Positions 1-11,300 of a stretch of 64,000 nucleotides of DNA are shown here, in pieces. The notes beneath the pieces were generated by a model. That model saw nothing but the letters and a program-made list of their open reading frames with translations, ran no database searches and was not told the DNA's origin. Positions within the stretch are counted from its first letter, which is position 1. The number at the start of each line of letters is the position of its first letter. Position numbers and translations under genes: made by a program. The DNA is from Anisus vortex (lineage: Eukaryota; Mollusca; Gastropoda; Planorbidae), in the NCBI GenBank assembly GCA_949126835.1, contig OX421494.1, positions 23,830,196-23,894,195 of the forward strand, given 5' to 3'.

Positions 1-16
1 ACGTGTGGTCTCAGTG

Positions 17-24
17 TGACGTCA
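17..24. promoter_or_regulatory. palindromic CRE-like site
   Basis: A perfect TGACGTCA, the full CREB/ATF palindrome, lies in a short GC-richer patch at the left edge just before the AT-rich block with the possible non-coding transcript. It could belong to a promoter, but the window starts here and no transcript start can be seen. The same octamer recurs upstream of the receptor gene at 8262. Confidence 0.3.
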
Positions 25-506
25 CGGAGCTGCGTTGCCAAGAAATTGCACATCTCGAATGGCTACGAGATTTGTTTAGTTCCACCCCCCAAAAAACACA
101 CATTAAAGTGCTAATATTAAACTAATTACTTAAAAGTTATGTTTAATATTTTGTATAAATGTTTTTTTTATCATTTGGATACTAAATATACGTATTAAAA
201 TAGTTTTCGTGATTGACACGGAAACCTGTTCACTTGGTCTTTAAATTTAAATATGATTTTTACTTTGCGGAAAAAAGTTTACATTTATAATTATAATTAT
301 AAATCATTTTAAAATAACCACTACAGTCTAAGGCTAATGCTGAGGCTAAATGGTTGATAAAATTATATAGAGTCTAGGCCTAATATATAAAATACTAATT
401 TAATAATTATATTGATAAATAATGTGATGCTATGACTATTATAATGTAGGCCTAGGCTTTTATTTCTTTGTATTTTAATTAACAGGAATTCCAATTTTTT
501 TTTCAG

Positions 507-3500
507 TCTGAAGATAGAAGCTGTGGAGTAGAGTTGAGTCAAAAGAGTAGTACCATTGAATTTCATTGATTAAATTTATTGATAGGCTACACCTTGACCT
601 ATAACTATAACTAACTACTAGACAACATTCATGCAGTCATCCGATATTGATATAGATGATGATTTAATAAACAGGTGAGTAAATACTAGCCTGTTTTATA
701 TTTTTTAACCAGATACACGTGTTAATGAAACTTAAACTAAATGAAAGTTAATGAGTTAACAGTTTAGTTAACTTAATTAATGTTAAAGATTAAAAAATAA
801 CTTTAATGTAGGCTACAGATTTAAAAAAAAAGTAAGGCTAAATAAAATTTTTGTTTTGTAATTATAATTGCCTAAGCCTATTAAACTTGAATCATTTCAG
901 GAAAATAAATAGTTTATCGTGCTAAATTTCATAGGGAAATAGGGCCTATAGTATAGCCTATACTATACATGTCTATATTATATAGTGGCTATACGCCTAA
1001 ACTTATAGTAACTTATAGGCTATATATATAATATATATATATTACATGTTCATAATATTGAATTGAACTATCCCCTACTATTTGTTGTTAGTTATGGTTA
1101 TTATGATTAGACCCTTTACTATAGACTGGCTATTGTTATAGCCTATAGTTTATATTTATAGGATTATAGGGCCTACTTATATGTATATTATAATAGAATA
1201 GATTATAGCCATAGCGGCCTGTATGAGTCTAGGTCTAAAGTTTAGTTATACCTATTGACTATTATATTATGTTGTAATATTTGAATGCTTGAAAAATTTT
1301 TTTATGGAAAATTTGAGAGTAAAATTTAGTTTGTCGTTAGAAATTATAACTAAAATTTTTGATAAAAGTGTTAGCATAGCTTAGATAAAACTAAAATATT
1401 TTTTTTCTTGAATTATGTAACATTGAGAGGGTCTACAATCTGTAGTTATTGAGTATAAACCTTTTTCTACAAATCTTGTCCTGTTATGATGGATTTTTAA
1501 AAATAATATTAATATAAATTATATAATTTTGTATTTCTATTTTGATTAAAAGGAATTCATTTTTTTTTTAGTCTGAAGATGGCAGAGCATTGATGATGGT
1601 GTAGACTAGTGTAGAGTGTAGACAGAGTCAAGATTGTAGTGCTATTTTATAATCTACTATTACACCCTGTTGGCCTATAACTACTAGACAACAGTCAGCT
1701 GATAGAGATGACAGATGCTGATTTACTTAGCGGGTGAGTAAAACATAAAGTTGACATAGGCCTATTTGTTAGTTTTAAAGTCTGAACGATAACTTTTTAT
1801 ACTTGTATATTTATATAGGCTTATATATTATTATGCATAGACTTATTTAACTTAATTTCATGACATTCAATACCGGTAGTTTAAATAGCATTTATAGGAA
1901 TATAGGTTATATTATTTAATATTTATTAATTTATAGAGGTTATATTATTTAATTTTCTTTTTACTTTTTAGTTCTTCTAATGTCGCATGTTGGAAAATGG
2001 TGCACTATTGCTGATGTTAAAGGATATAAAATGACATAACTAATGGGTGAGTAAATACTATGTAAAACTAAATAGGTCTATTTGTTAAGTCTAAATCATA
2101 GTTATGTTTGAACTTAACTATTGTAAAAAAAAATAATTTAATAAAACACTAGACCAAGTAAGGGTCAAAAGATAATTTTTTGTCAGTGACTATGTTACAA
2201 AACACACTAAAATTCATATATAATGTGATGCTATCCCACAAACCAGTTCAGATGTTGGTAAAACCAATTTTTCAATAAAAAGCAAACTAATGTGAAAGGT
2301 TCTAGGTCATTTTTTAGTTTCTTATTGCTTTGTAATGTTATAGCTGTGAAATTTTTAAGCTAATATTATTTTGAGAAATTCATTACTTAAAATGTGTTTT
2401 TATGCAGCTTTAGAATAAAATCAAACAAAAGATATAGTTTTTAAGTCAACTTGTCTAAATATTGTTTCAATTTACAACAGCTTGTTTATTGCTTTTTCTA
2501 AATTTAATGTCAATCATGTAATATTTTTTCATCTTGGAAATATTAAACATTTAAAAAATGCAATTTTTTTTTCATCGGTACTGTTTTATTATCATTTGTC
2601 TCCAAAAGAACTTACCGTTACCTGTAGTTTTGAATAACTTTTGAAGTAATTAATCGATTTTAGAAATGTTTTCACCACTGCATCGATAAATGAATTGACT
2701 TTTTAAAAATTAAAAACCTGATCCTTAATATCTTATTTTGCCTACTGGTACTTAGGTACCAATTCTGTGGGGTTGCAGGACTGACTTCTGTTAACATTAG
2801 TCTTTAAAAACTGTCTGTTTTCGATATCAAAATCTTTTATTCATATAAACCGGAGACAAATTTAATTATTATCATGTCACAGTCTATGAAAGCCAAAATT
2901 GTTCTGTTTATTCTGCAATAGTGAAAACCAGTACCAATATTTAAAAGAAATTGCTTGCCAGCAGTTGTTAATTGGATTTCTGTTTATCCTTGTTAACCTT
3001 GTAGTGTTTTTTTTAAAAACTTAAACATGTTATAATTCAAATTTCATTTTAATTTTCAGATTTTGAAGATGATGTATAGCGTGTACTGCCGTGATGGATG
3101 GAGATTGATTGTGGGCTATGATTAGTATGTCGTTGGTTAAGGCCTATACAATTTACTGAACATCCAGGCAATTAGTTTTTTGATGAGCAAGTGCTAAGTG
3201 TGAAGATTTATGGAAAGCAGTAAACATCAATTAACCAAGCTGCATTTACAAAAAGCCCAAATATCAAGAGGACCCAACAGGCCAGCAAATGACATTTTTA
3301 TGTGTCTTACGATTTTACGAAATGTGGACTATTGTACAAACACTTTAACCAAGACCACTTATAGTTGTGATTTTGACTTGTACAATTCACAAATAATGCA
3401 TTCGCTAAGTTGCCTGACAAGTCAGGTCCTTCCACAACCATAGTGTACTTTTTTTTCACAAATCATTTGAGCATGGACAATTCTATGACTGGATTTAATG

Positions 3501-3925
3501 GAAGGCTGTGTGCATTGGGCAGTATATACATCTAACAAAAGTTCTCTACTTGGATATTAAGATGTGGTATCCACCAGATAGTGCTAATAAAGGATTTCTA
3601 CAGGATTACATATTGGCCGATGAATAGACCATGATATACTGAGAAACCTTTCACTCGTATCAGAAGATCTGTTTAATTTTTTCTGTGGGAGTAGTGTTGG
3701 ATTAATATTCATGTATAAATACATGTATTCCTTGTATGCAAATGTACACAGTATTCTAAATGATAAATGGCTCGGCTCATATTTATTAATTATTAAAGTT
3801 GTTTTTGAAAATTGTCAATCAATTGGTTAAACTAAGTACTCATTGTCAATTGTGGCATTGGGTAGTGAGTGTTATTTTTGCTAAAATATTTTCACTTTGA
3901 AAAATAAAAGCTATCTTTATAATTT
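507..3925 (+). ncRNA. possible spliced non-coding transcript with duplicated exons
   Basis: Exon-like blocks are seen at 507-674, 1572-1733, 1972-2046 and 3060 to about 3925. Each internal block follows a T-rich tract ending in AG and ends at a strong donor GTGAGTAAA. Blocks 1 and 2 both open with TCTGAAGAT and share the motif CTATAACTACTAGACAACA and a similar tail. Blocks 2 and 3 share downstream sequence (TATTTGTTA). The last block opens with a related GAAGATGATG after TTTTCAG and has an AATAAA at 3903-3908. No reading frame stays open across the junctions; the best frame in the last block is 77 codons and resembles nothing I know. I infer a long non-coding RNA, or a decayed gene, built by tandem exon duplication. 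A run of chance splice-like sites in a duplicated repeat is the main alternative. Confidence 0.3.
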
Positions 3926-5690
3926 AAAGTGAAATATATATGTACTAAACATTTTTCTGAAAAGTTTTTTTTACTTACCTGATCTGATTATAATATAATT
4001 AATTTTTTGGTAAACATGCAACTTAATTGCTTACTTATTTCATATTGGTTAACTTCAAGCAATTTATAATCATGTATATATTTTTTTTATAAATGTCTTA
4101 TATTCTGAAACCATTACTGCAGGCCTATTACTGTGCTTTTTTACAATATCACAAGTTGTGTCAAAGTTGTTTTAATTTTGTTTAATAATAGTAATCATTT
4201 TAACGGTAATCAGATAATCATTACATAATATTTTAATGAATGTAGACCCTCTTTTTAATGACCGTATGTGTCGGATTGTCTATAATTATAATATTCAAAT
4301 GTATATTTTTTAAAAATCTTATTCTTATGTTCCATTACCATTACTGTGCTTTTTACAATATCACAATTTGTTCAAAATGTTATTTATTTTTATGATATGC
4401 TTATAGGACAAGTAGGCCTATAATTAAAGATGACAATTCATTGCATTATTTAATGTTTTGGAAAATTTTTATGGACAAAGCTATGAAAAAGACAGTTTAC
4501 CGACTAAAATAATGTAAGTGTGTGTCTGTGTGTGTAGGCCTATATAATATTAAAAAAAACAATTACAGCCCTAAAATATCTTGTGTTCCATTTAAATCCA
4601 TTGCTTAGCAATGTTGTTGTTTTTTCTCAAGATATTACAAGTTTTTGTGTCAAAGATTTATTTATTTTAATATATGAATAGTCTAAAAGACATTCATGTA
4701 TGGTATATCTTTTTATAAGTTTTGAGTCCTATTTTTTTTAATAAATAATGCAATTTTAGTTGTAGTCGTATTGTGTAAAATGTATCTTAATTGTTGTAGG
4801 CCTAGCAAAGAGTGTTAAATTAATTAATTATTGGAATACATTTGTATACAATAGTCTATATTTATGAAATTATATATAATATTGGCCTGCCTATTATTCA
4901 GGGTTAAATAATATTGTCCAATTAATCTTCCATTTTGCACTAATGCTATTTTTTTTAAACATCACATCATGTAGGCTATTTTATTGTTTTACAAAAAATA
5001 AAAAATGTTTCACAAAATTTGTAAAAACTGGTATTTTGAATGTATGGGCCTACCTATATTAAAAAAAACTACTGGGCTTGTATAGGCCTACATATTCTTT
5101 TTTGATTGCACAATGTTTACATATAAATGTCTGTTTACATATTGTTATATTTTATCAATATATATTTTTATGTGTAGGCTTGTAGTAATGATATAGGCTG
5201 CAGTATGCCTATATTTCTTTTCCCATAAATATATTTTTTTCCCATTACTCTGCTGCCTGGCTATTGTTAAATTAATAAAGTTGTATATCAAGTAAAAATA
5301 AAATATTTTAATCTATATTATATCATAATTAGGCATATCTACAGATTTCTGACTATTTTGTAGGCTACTATTACAATAAATTTACCAAAATTATTTTATG
5401 TTGTTATTTTCAAAAAGAATGTAATTATCTTGAATACTATACCACTGCCATGTTTTTGCACTTTATTTACTGTCACTGTTTTGCTTTATTGATTGAATAT
5501 ATATACTTTTTATCGTATGTTGCAAAAAATATTTTGAATACAAATATAATAAAAATATAAACGAAATTACTTTCTTTGTTTTGTTTTACTTATATTGACT
5601 ATATATATTTTTTTTTGTTATTTATATGTATAATTACGAAAAAGTGGGTAAATAAAGGTAAAATCCGAATCCATCCAATGTCGGTTGATA
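3926..5690. other. AT-rich intergenic sequence
   Basis: Very AT-rich, with many short TAGGCCTA-type motifs, TG/TA microsatellite tracts and no frame or RNA gene that I recognise. Confidence 0.6.
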
Positions 5691-5699
5691 AGGACTAAA

Positions 5700-5930
5700 T
5701 ATAGGCCTACGGGTCAATTAAGGCACAATGCAGGCAAAAACCGCATAGCGCCGGTAATAAACTACCGCCATTGGCCCGATATGGAAACGAAATGAAAAGC
5801 CGGTGAGGAGGGGAAATATCCATTAAGCCCCAATGCAGGCAAAACCTAATCGCGCCCGCATGTCTAATGCCCGCATTGGCCCATAATCGACCCACATATC
5901 GGCGCGGGTACAGACGCCATAATGGCAGCC
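5700..5930. repeat. degenerate tandem pair in GC-rich block
   Basis: Two diverged copies of a unit of roughly 110-120 bp stand next to each other. Each contains AATGCAGGCAAAA followed by a run of CCGC/GCGCC motifs and then GCATTGGCCC or CCATTGGCCC. Base composition changes sharply here from AT-rich to GC-rich, which suggests inserted repetitive DNA. I cannot assign a family. Confidence 0.4.
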
Positions 5931-6262
5931 ATTTTGGCCTACTAAGGCCTCCTAGCATAGCGATATCGCTTTTCATTGGGGCGCCATGCGGTCAACTGCT
6001 GGCAACCTAATAGGTACGGGTTAGGGCAAGGGGGGAAAACTCTAATTGATTCCGAATGGGGCCAATGCCGGCATGTTTAAGGGGGAGTTTTACAGCTGTT
6101 TTGTCCAGGGACATGCCGTATGGGGCACGCCGCATGCTAGTGGGATCCCCCCTCTTCCCCGATTATTAACGAGGCGGAATTAGCTCGTGGGCTATATCTG
6201 CACTTTCGTCTGGTAGTACCGATATAAGCAATAATGTCTCAAAAAAAAACGAGCCTTCCGGC

Positions 6263-6418
6263 CAGTGCCGTTGCTAGGGATTTGAGGGCCCGGGGGCTTG
6301 GCCTCTTTAGGGGCCCCTGCATTTTCACATTCGACATTATGCTTTTGTGGGCCCCCCTCTAGTAGGGGCCCGGGGGGACTTTCGAATTTGGGGGGCCCCT
6401 TCTCTAGCTACGCCACTG
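6263..6418. mobile_element. hAT-type MITE, 156 bp
   Basis: Terminal inverted repeats begin CAGTGCCGTTGCTAGGG on the left and read CTAGCTACGCCACTG on the right. They are flanked by a perfect 8-bp target duplication CTTCCGGC at 6255-6262 and 6419-6426. The inside is rich in GGGGCCC and has no coding capacity. The 8-bp duplication and CAG-type ends are typical of non-autonomous hAT elements. Confidence 0.85.
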
Positions 6419-6426
6419 CTTCCGGC

Positions 6427-6992
6427 TCTTATAAGTCCAGGAGCGTAACGATGTAGTGGGGTGGATCAAGGAAGATGGCACACCAAGATCCTGTCCGAGA
6501 CTAACCACCCCGCGGCACGGCGATAAGGTTCGGTCTCCTCATGCACTACACTACACTTCTCTCCCAACCTGCGGAAATCCATTTGGATCATTAACTTGGA
6601 GGCTCGCTTGTATTCCTGCACTGTCGTCCGGTATCACATATTTCAGACTATAGGCATGGAATCCAGACACCGGGAAGGGGGGGGGGGGTATTAAGACTGG
6701 CTGTTGCGCACATTGCTTCCTTCCCACCTAGTTTCTCAGCAATGCAATGAGCCTCGGACGCGCAACAGTTGCTGTCCTCCCACTTAATGGGAGCGTATCG
6801 GTGGTTACACACTTAAAGCCACCTGTGTATATAATAGGCCTATGTGCAGACTATATAGGTCTGACAAGGTCTGATCATTATTCTCATTAAGACACTTGGC
6901 TTAACGAAACGGGTCATTAAGTCTATTCCTTCTTACCCACCTAATTTCGGTGGGCTCTGATTCTCGGATTCGCAACTAGGGTCGTCCCCATA
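6427..6992. other. GC-richer unclassified sequence
   Basis: Between two hAT-type elements. It contains a G homopolymer near 6678 and several near-repeated phrases (for example CCCACCTA followed by TTTC). A 65-codon open frame from 6456 has no recognisable domain. Probably old repeat DNA. Confidence 0.4.
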
Positions 6993-7000
6993 TGTTAGAC

Positions 7001-7411
7001 CAGTGGTCGGGAACCTTTTTGTCTAAGAGAACCAGCATGGACGCCACATATTTTGAAAAGTAGTTCTGTGAGAGCCATACATTATGTTTAAAACTAAAAA
7101 TTTAATGTAAATGAATGTGTGCATTTTGTGTAATACGTAAGGCGAGAGTTACTTCCCTTTAATTACAATGAATGCAGGGTTGCTATTTTTCTGTCCTTTA
7201 GGTCAGCGGAGTTTATCTCCTTTACCACTTCTGATGCTGAGCTGCAGTAGACTTTAGCTCCTTTGTAGAATGAAATATTGATATGCAATAAATATGTAGA
7301 TCAAAGGATTCAAAAGATTTTTTTTTAAATAATCGAACATTTGTCTGCGAGCCGGATGCAGCCATCAATAGAGCCACTTCTGGCTCGCGAGCCATAGGTT
7401 CTCGACCCCTG
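7001..7411. mobile_element. hAT-type element, 411 bp, non-autonomous
   Basis: The left end CAGTGGTCGGGAACCT and right end AGGTTCTCGACCCCTG are imperfect inverted repeats. A perfect 8-bp target duplication TGTTAGAC flanks them (6993-7000 and 7412-7419). The subterminal GAGCC-rich stretches (GCGAGCC, AGAGCCA) are of the kind seen in hAT elements of the Charlie/ZBED group. No transposase frame is present. Confidence 0.85.
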
Positions 7412-7774
7412 TGTTAGACCATCGGTGTAGGCCTACTCTAATAATTGAGAGCGTGTCGGAGGTTTACACACTAATTTTTGCCAGCTATGAGGCCCATGGG
7501 TACAATGGTGAGTCCACTCTACCGTTTTTAAGTCCTGAAAGGACTCAATAGGACAGTGCAGTGATATACGGTCCAAGAGTAAAAAAGCCAAACCACATTG
7601 GAGAGATTGCTTGCTCTCTTAGACCGAGTTATCTTAGTAGCGGCAGTGGTCCATGCATCTGGTGCAGACAAGGTATGGGTGAAACATTGTCCGATGCTAG
7701 CCCTATGCTGGCACGCCTATCGGAAGGTCGCGTGTTGGGTTTGCTTGCTCTCTTCGTGTTCCCTTTTCCGAATG

Positions 7775-7952
7775 TACATTCGGCTGGTCCAGCGGTTAGT
7801 TCACCGGACTGTCATTAACCAAACACCAACTGACAGGTCGCGGGTTCTAGCCCTGCCACCGACGGATCCCTGTCGCCCTGCAGGAGTTTTGGGCCTAGTG
7901 GACGTAATAATCGTCTATCTAGAAGGAACGTCTGTAAACTTATAAGAATCAA
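7775..7952 (+). mobile_element. tRNA-derived SINE
   Basis: The head has a good A box (TGGTCCAGCGG) and a B box (GGGTTCTAGCC) at tRNA-like spacing, so it resembles a tRNA but does not fold as an intact one. The body holds GTAATAATCGTCTATCTAGA followed by AGGAACGTCTGTAAACTTAT. A closely similar body recurs at 9975-10030 and, in part, at 50930-50955. I infer a SINE family with this tail. Confidence 0.6.
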
Positions 7953-8261
7953 ATGCTTCACCCCACGGGGCCACGAGTCATACTGAGCTAGGCTGTCTCG
8001 TATTCTTGTGATATTGGCTGATACGGCGTGGTCGAGCGGATTTTGTCTGCCCGTCTAAAGCGGACACATCCCATCAAGACCACTTTGAAACCAGCCTTAT
8101 TTACAGGACAATGGTTATACCCTTCCTGCCGTCGCACCACTGCCCCACCCCGGAGCACCATAGCTAATCAAAATTGAACAAAACTGCTAGCAACGAGTAT
8201 ATCGTGTGCTGATTCGAATCGTACATTATGTGAATCATTCAGTAAATCAGCTCATTAATTG
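7953..8261. other. region upstream of the receptor gene
   Basis: It contains a second tRNA-like A box (TGGTCGAGCGG near 8030) without a convincing B box, then more ordinary sequence leading to the receptor promoter. No gene is seen. Confidence 0.4.
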
Positions 8262-8269
8262 TGACGTCA
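8262..8269. promoter_or_regulatory. CRE palindrome just upstream of the BMP receptor start
   Basis: A perfect TGACGTCA lies 41 bp before the receptor ATG. Its TGA is also the in-frame stop that precedes the start codon, which helps fix the start. A full CRE this close to an ATG suggests a core promoter or first-exon element bound by CREB/ATF proteins. The transcription start is not visible, so the site could be in the 5' untranslated region. Confidence 0.45.
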
Positions 8270-8309
8270 TCAATTTCGGGGTAGAGACGAGAGCACAAAA
8301 TACATAAAA

Positions 8310-8391
8310 ATGGCGATCCTCTGGATTCTGAGGTGTAAAATGTACACTCTCTGGGCCATTTTATTGTTAATATGTGTTTCTTTTACTTCAG
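8310..8391 (+). CDS. BMPR1: BMPR1 exon 1 (signal peptide)
   Basis: Encodes 27 codons plus one base. The peptide has a basic start and a hydrophobic core [11 protein letters not shown], as in a secretory signal. The donor is GTTTGT; phase 1. The ATG follows an A-rich stretch with A at -3 and G at +4. Confidence 0.85.
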
Positions 8392-11300
8392 GTTTGTATG
8401 CAGTATATTAACATTTTGAAATTATCGTTCTCTTATATTTTTAATGCTCACAACTGTACATTTACTAGATAGTGTTCCTTTTATTTCGTGCTTGTGTGAG
8501 TCTTTTCTTAGTTAAAAAGAAATGCTAAGCTAAAGCTAAGCTAAGGCTAAGGTTGATAAACAATAAAACCCATTGTATTCAGATATAGACTAGTCTAGTA
8601 GATCTATTTCGTATTGCATACTCGTACACCTTCCAATTGCATCTAGTCATAGTTGTAGCTGGAATTCGCGATTCTTTGCAGCTTTCTTGGGGATCGTGTT
8701 ATCGAGTTTTCACGATTATAAATTATATTATAATAATAGTTAAAAGTAGCTTTAACTTGTAGGCCCTACTTTTCATTTTCTGACGGAGTTTTTTTTAGAC
8801 AATATACATCAATCATAATACTCGTTCATTCATAATCATTTTATAATACATGTTCATGTTTTAAAACAAAAATGTTAAAATCTTTTTTTTTTAAATTAAA
8901 TATTACATGCTAAGGGAAGGGTTAGGACTAGGATATAAATAAAAATAAAAATGAATAAACACTGAACCTAAATAAAATAAATATAGATCTAGATCTAGTC
9001 TATAATTATATGTTTTGTTCTGCAATTCTTTGCGTAAATAATAAAAAATAAAAATAGTAGACTAGACCAAAAAAAAAAACACTGAAATTTTTCTAGCCAA
9101 AAAAAAAAAGGACAAAAATTGCTAGTCTAAGTACAGTTACAAACTATAAAAAGGAATGTTGGTAATCCTTTCAATTTTAATTTAAAAAAACCTAGTTAAA
9201 TAGGTAAATAGGCTATGATACTTTAACATTCATTAGCCTATCAGGCACTAATTAGGAGTGGTTAAATGTTTTGAGACAATCAATAATTTTTGTTATATAA
9301 AATTAGGCACATGTCATGTGTCAAATTAAAGAGAGCAAAATATAGATTTTTAATATAACATTATATTAACGGAGTGATTATTCGCACAGTTCTTCATATA
9401 ACGCTAAGCGTTATATGAAGATTTCTAGCTGCAGATAACGCTCGGCGTTATTCGAAGATTCGCACAGGTCTTCATATTCTACTGGCGCATGCGCATAATC
9501 GTATGTCTTTCCCTATTGCCTTATATACCGTTTATTGTAAAGTTTGATTAATATTTCGTGGCCTAATGGCTAGTGCTGTCGGCTGGCAACCACGGTGTCA
9601 CAAGTTGTAGCCATTATTCCACTTTTTTTTTTTTTAAATTTTTTAAATTTATTTTTTTATTTAATATTTTTCAATTTGAGTACAAGGGGATACGTAAATA
9701 CGGTAAATACATGAATATTTTGTAAGTAACCATTAGTCATTGTCAGCCAGAAAATACAAAAGCTGACTCCTAAGCCTAAATGATAGCCTACTTTTTCTTA
9801 CGATAAATGGTATGATAGGCTAAGTGATGGTAATAAATGTCTATTTCAATTGTGCTTGAGTACAAATGGTTATTTTATATTGTTTTAAGTGTGCTGAAAG
9901 ACATAAATTATGAAATCAAGTAAATTTCCATTTATTTGGATCAATAAAGTAATCTTATCTAATACCACGGATGAGCGTAGGACACAATAATCTTCTCCAT
10001 AGAAGGAGCGCCTGTAATGTATAAGATAAGGTAATTAATTCAAACAAAATGGTTAGGCCTATTTAGCCTAGATGTTAATATTAGTAGGCTATTGTTAGGG
10101 TCAATACTTCAAGGCAAATTCAAATAGTGTTAGGCCTTGTTAGGGCTTTATTTTTATCAATAAATACCTCCTTCTAGCTAGGAATGTGATCTTAGAACAT
10201 GTGTCCTCCCTAGCTGAGTTGATAACGTATCGGACTGCCCTGCCGTCGACCCGGGTTTTATTCTCCATTTAGACTATACCTTTTTTTTCAAATTTTTTTA
10301 AATTTCAATTAATATTACTTTAAAAAAAAAAAGATTGTAAATCCATCGACAACACCGGGCAATTTAGCTTTTTGATAAATAAAAAGACTTGCCTATTTTT
10401 AACCCAATTGCAATATTTATTTTAAATGACTTTCCTAAATGTCTTCAGTAAAAAAAAATGAATTTTTAAATTATTAGATCTACAGCTTTCTGTTCATTGA
10501 AGTTTATAAATTTGTTTATCTGTAGCTTATACAGGTCTGTTTTATTTTCTCCCGGACAATGCTGGGGAATTTAGCTTGTTTATAATTAAGTAAAAATGAA
10601 CTTCACCACAAACTTACATTTAAAATTATAGCCATTAAATTTAAATATTCACACGCAAGCTAATTTTATAAAAAAATAGGCCTAAACTAAATGAAGTAGC
10701 AGTCAGAGGAATATTACATTTGAATTAAAAATTCAAATCGAGACTGTGATAATTTAAAAACATGTAGATGCAAATTTTAAAATGTTAATGTAATAGCTTA
10801 GTTTTGTTCTCTTTGATGTGTTTGCGAGCTTGTAAAATTAGCTGTTTCCATTTTTTTACTTGTATTTTTAAGTATAAAGAATTGAAGTAAATAGATGTGT
10901 AGAACTATAAAAGATATCAACTGTTCATTGTTACAGACGTTTATGCACTGCAATGTTTCTGTTATCCTTGTTACAACTCTGACACAAATGGCACCTGTGA
11001 AGCACCTCCAGGTGGTTCTTGCTATGCTTCTAAATCCTTAGAACACCATTTTACGGAGCATGAAGATTTGGAACACTGGGCTTGGGGCTGTTTGCCACCT
11101 GATGGTGGCACTTTATTACAGGTGAGTTTAATTTTAGTGTTGTTGTTTTTATAATTCTTTTAGGCTGACTTTTGTTTCTACATCAAACATTAATATACAC
11201 TTTAACTTGCTTACAGTTTTTCTATGATATTTGATAATTCATGACTGTTGAACTAAGAATGAAATTTGTTCCGTCTTTTATATAGTGTCAGCCTTCAGTG

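Larger units (their letters stand above)
8392..10936 (+). other. BMPR1 intron 1
   Basis: A 2.5-kb AT-rich intron. It carries a cluster of short palindromes at 9380-9480, two tRNA-like segments and one SINE body. No coding sequence is seen. Confidence 0.6.

Noticed and set aside
7775..7860. A tRNA gene.
   Set aside because: A and B boxes are present, but the acceptor stem and cloverleaf do not pair, and the sequence runs into a SINE body.
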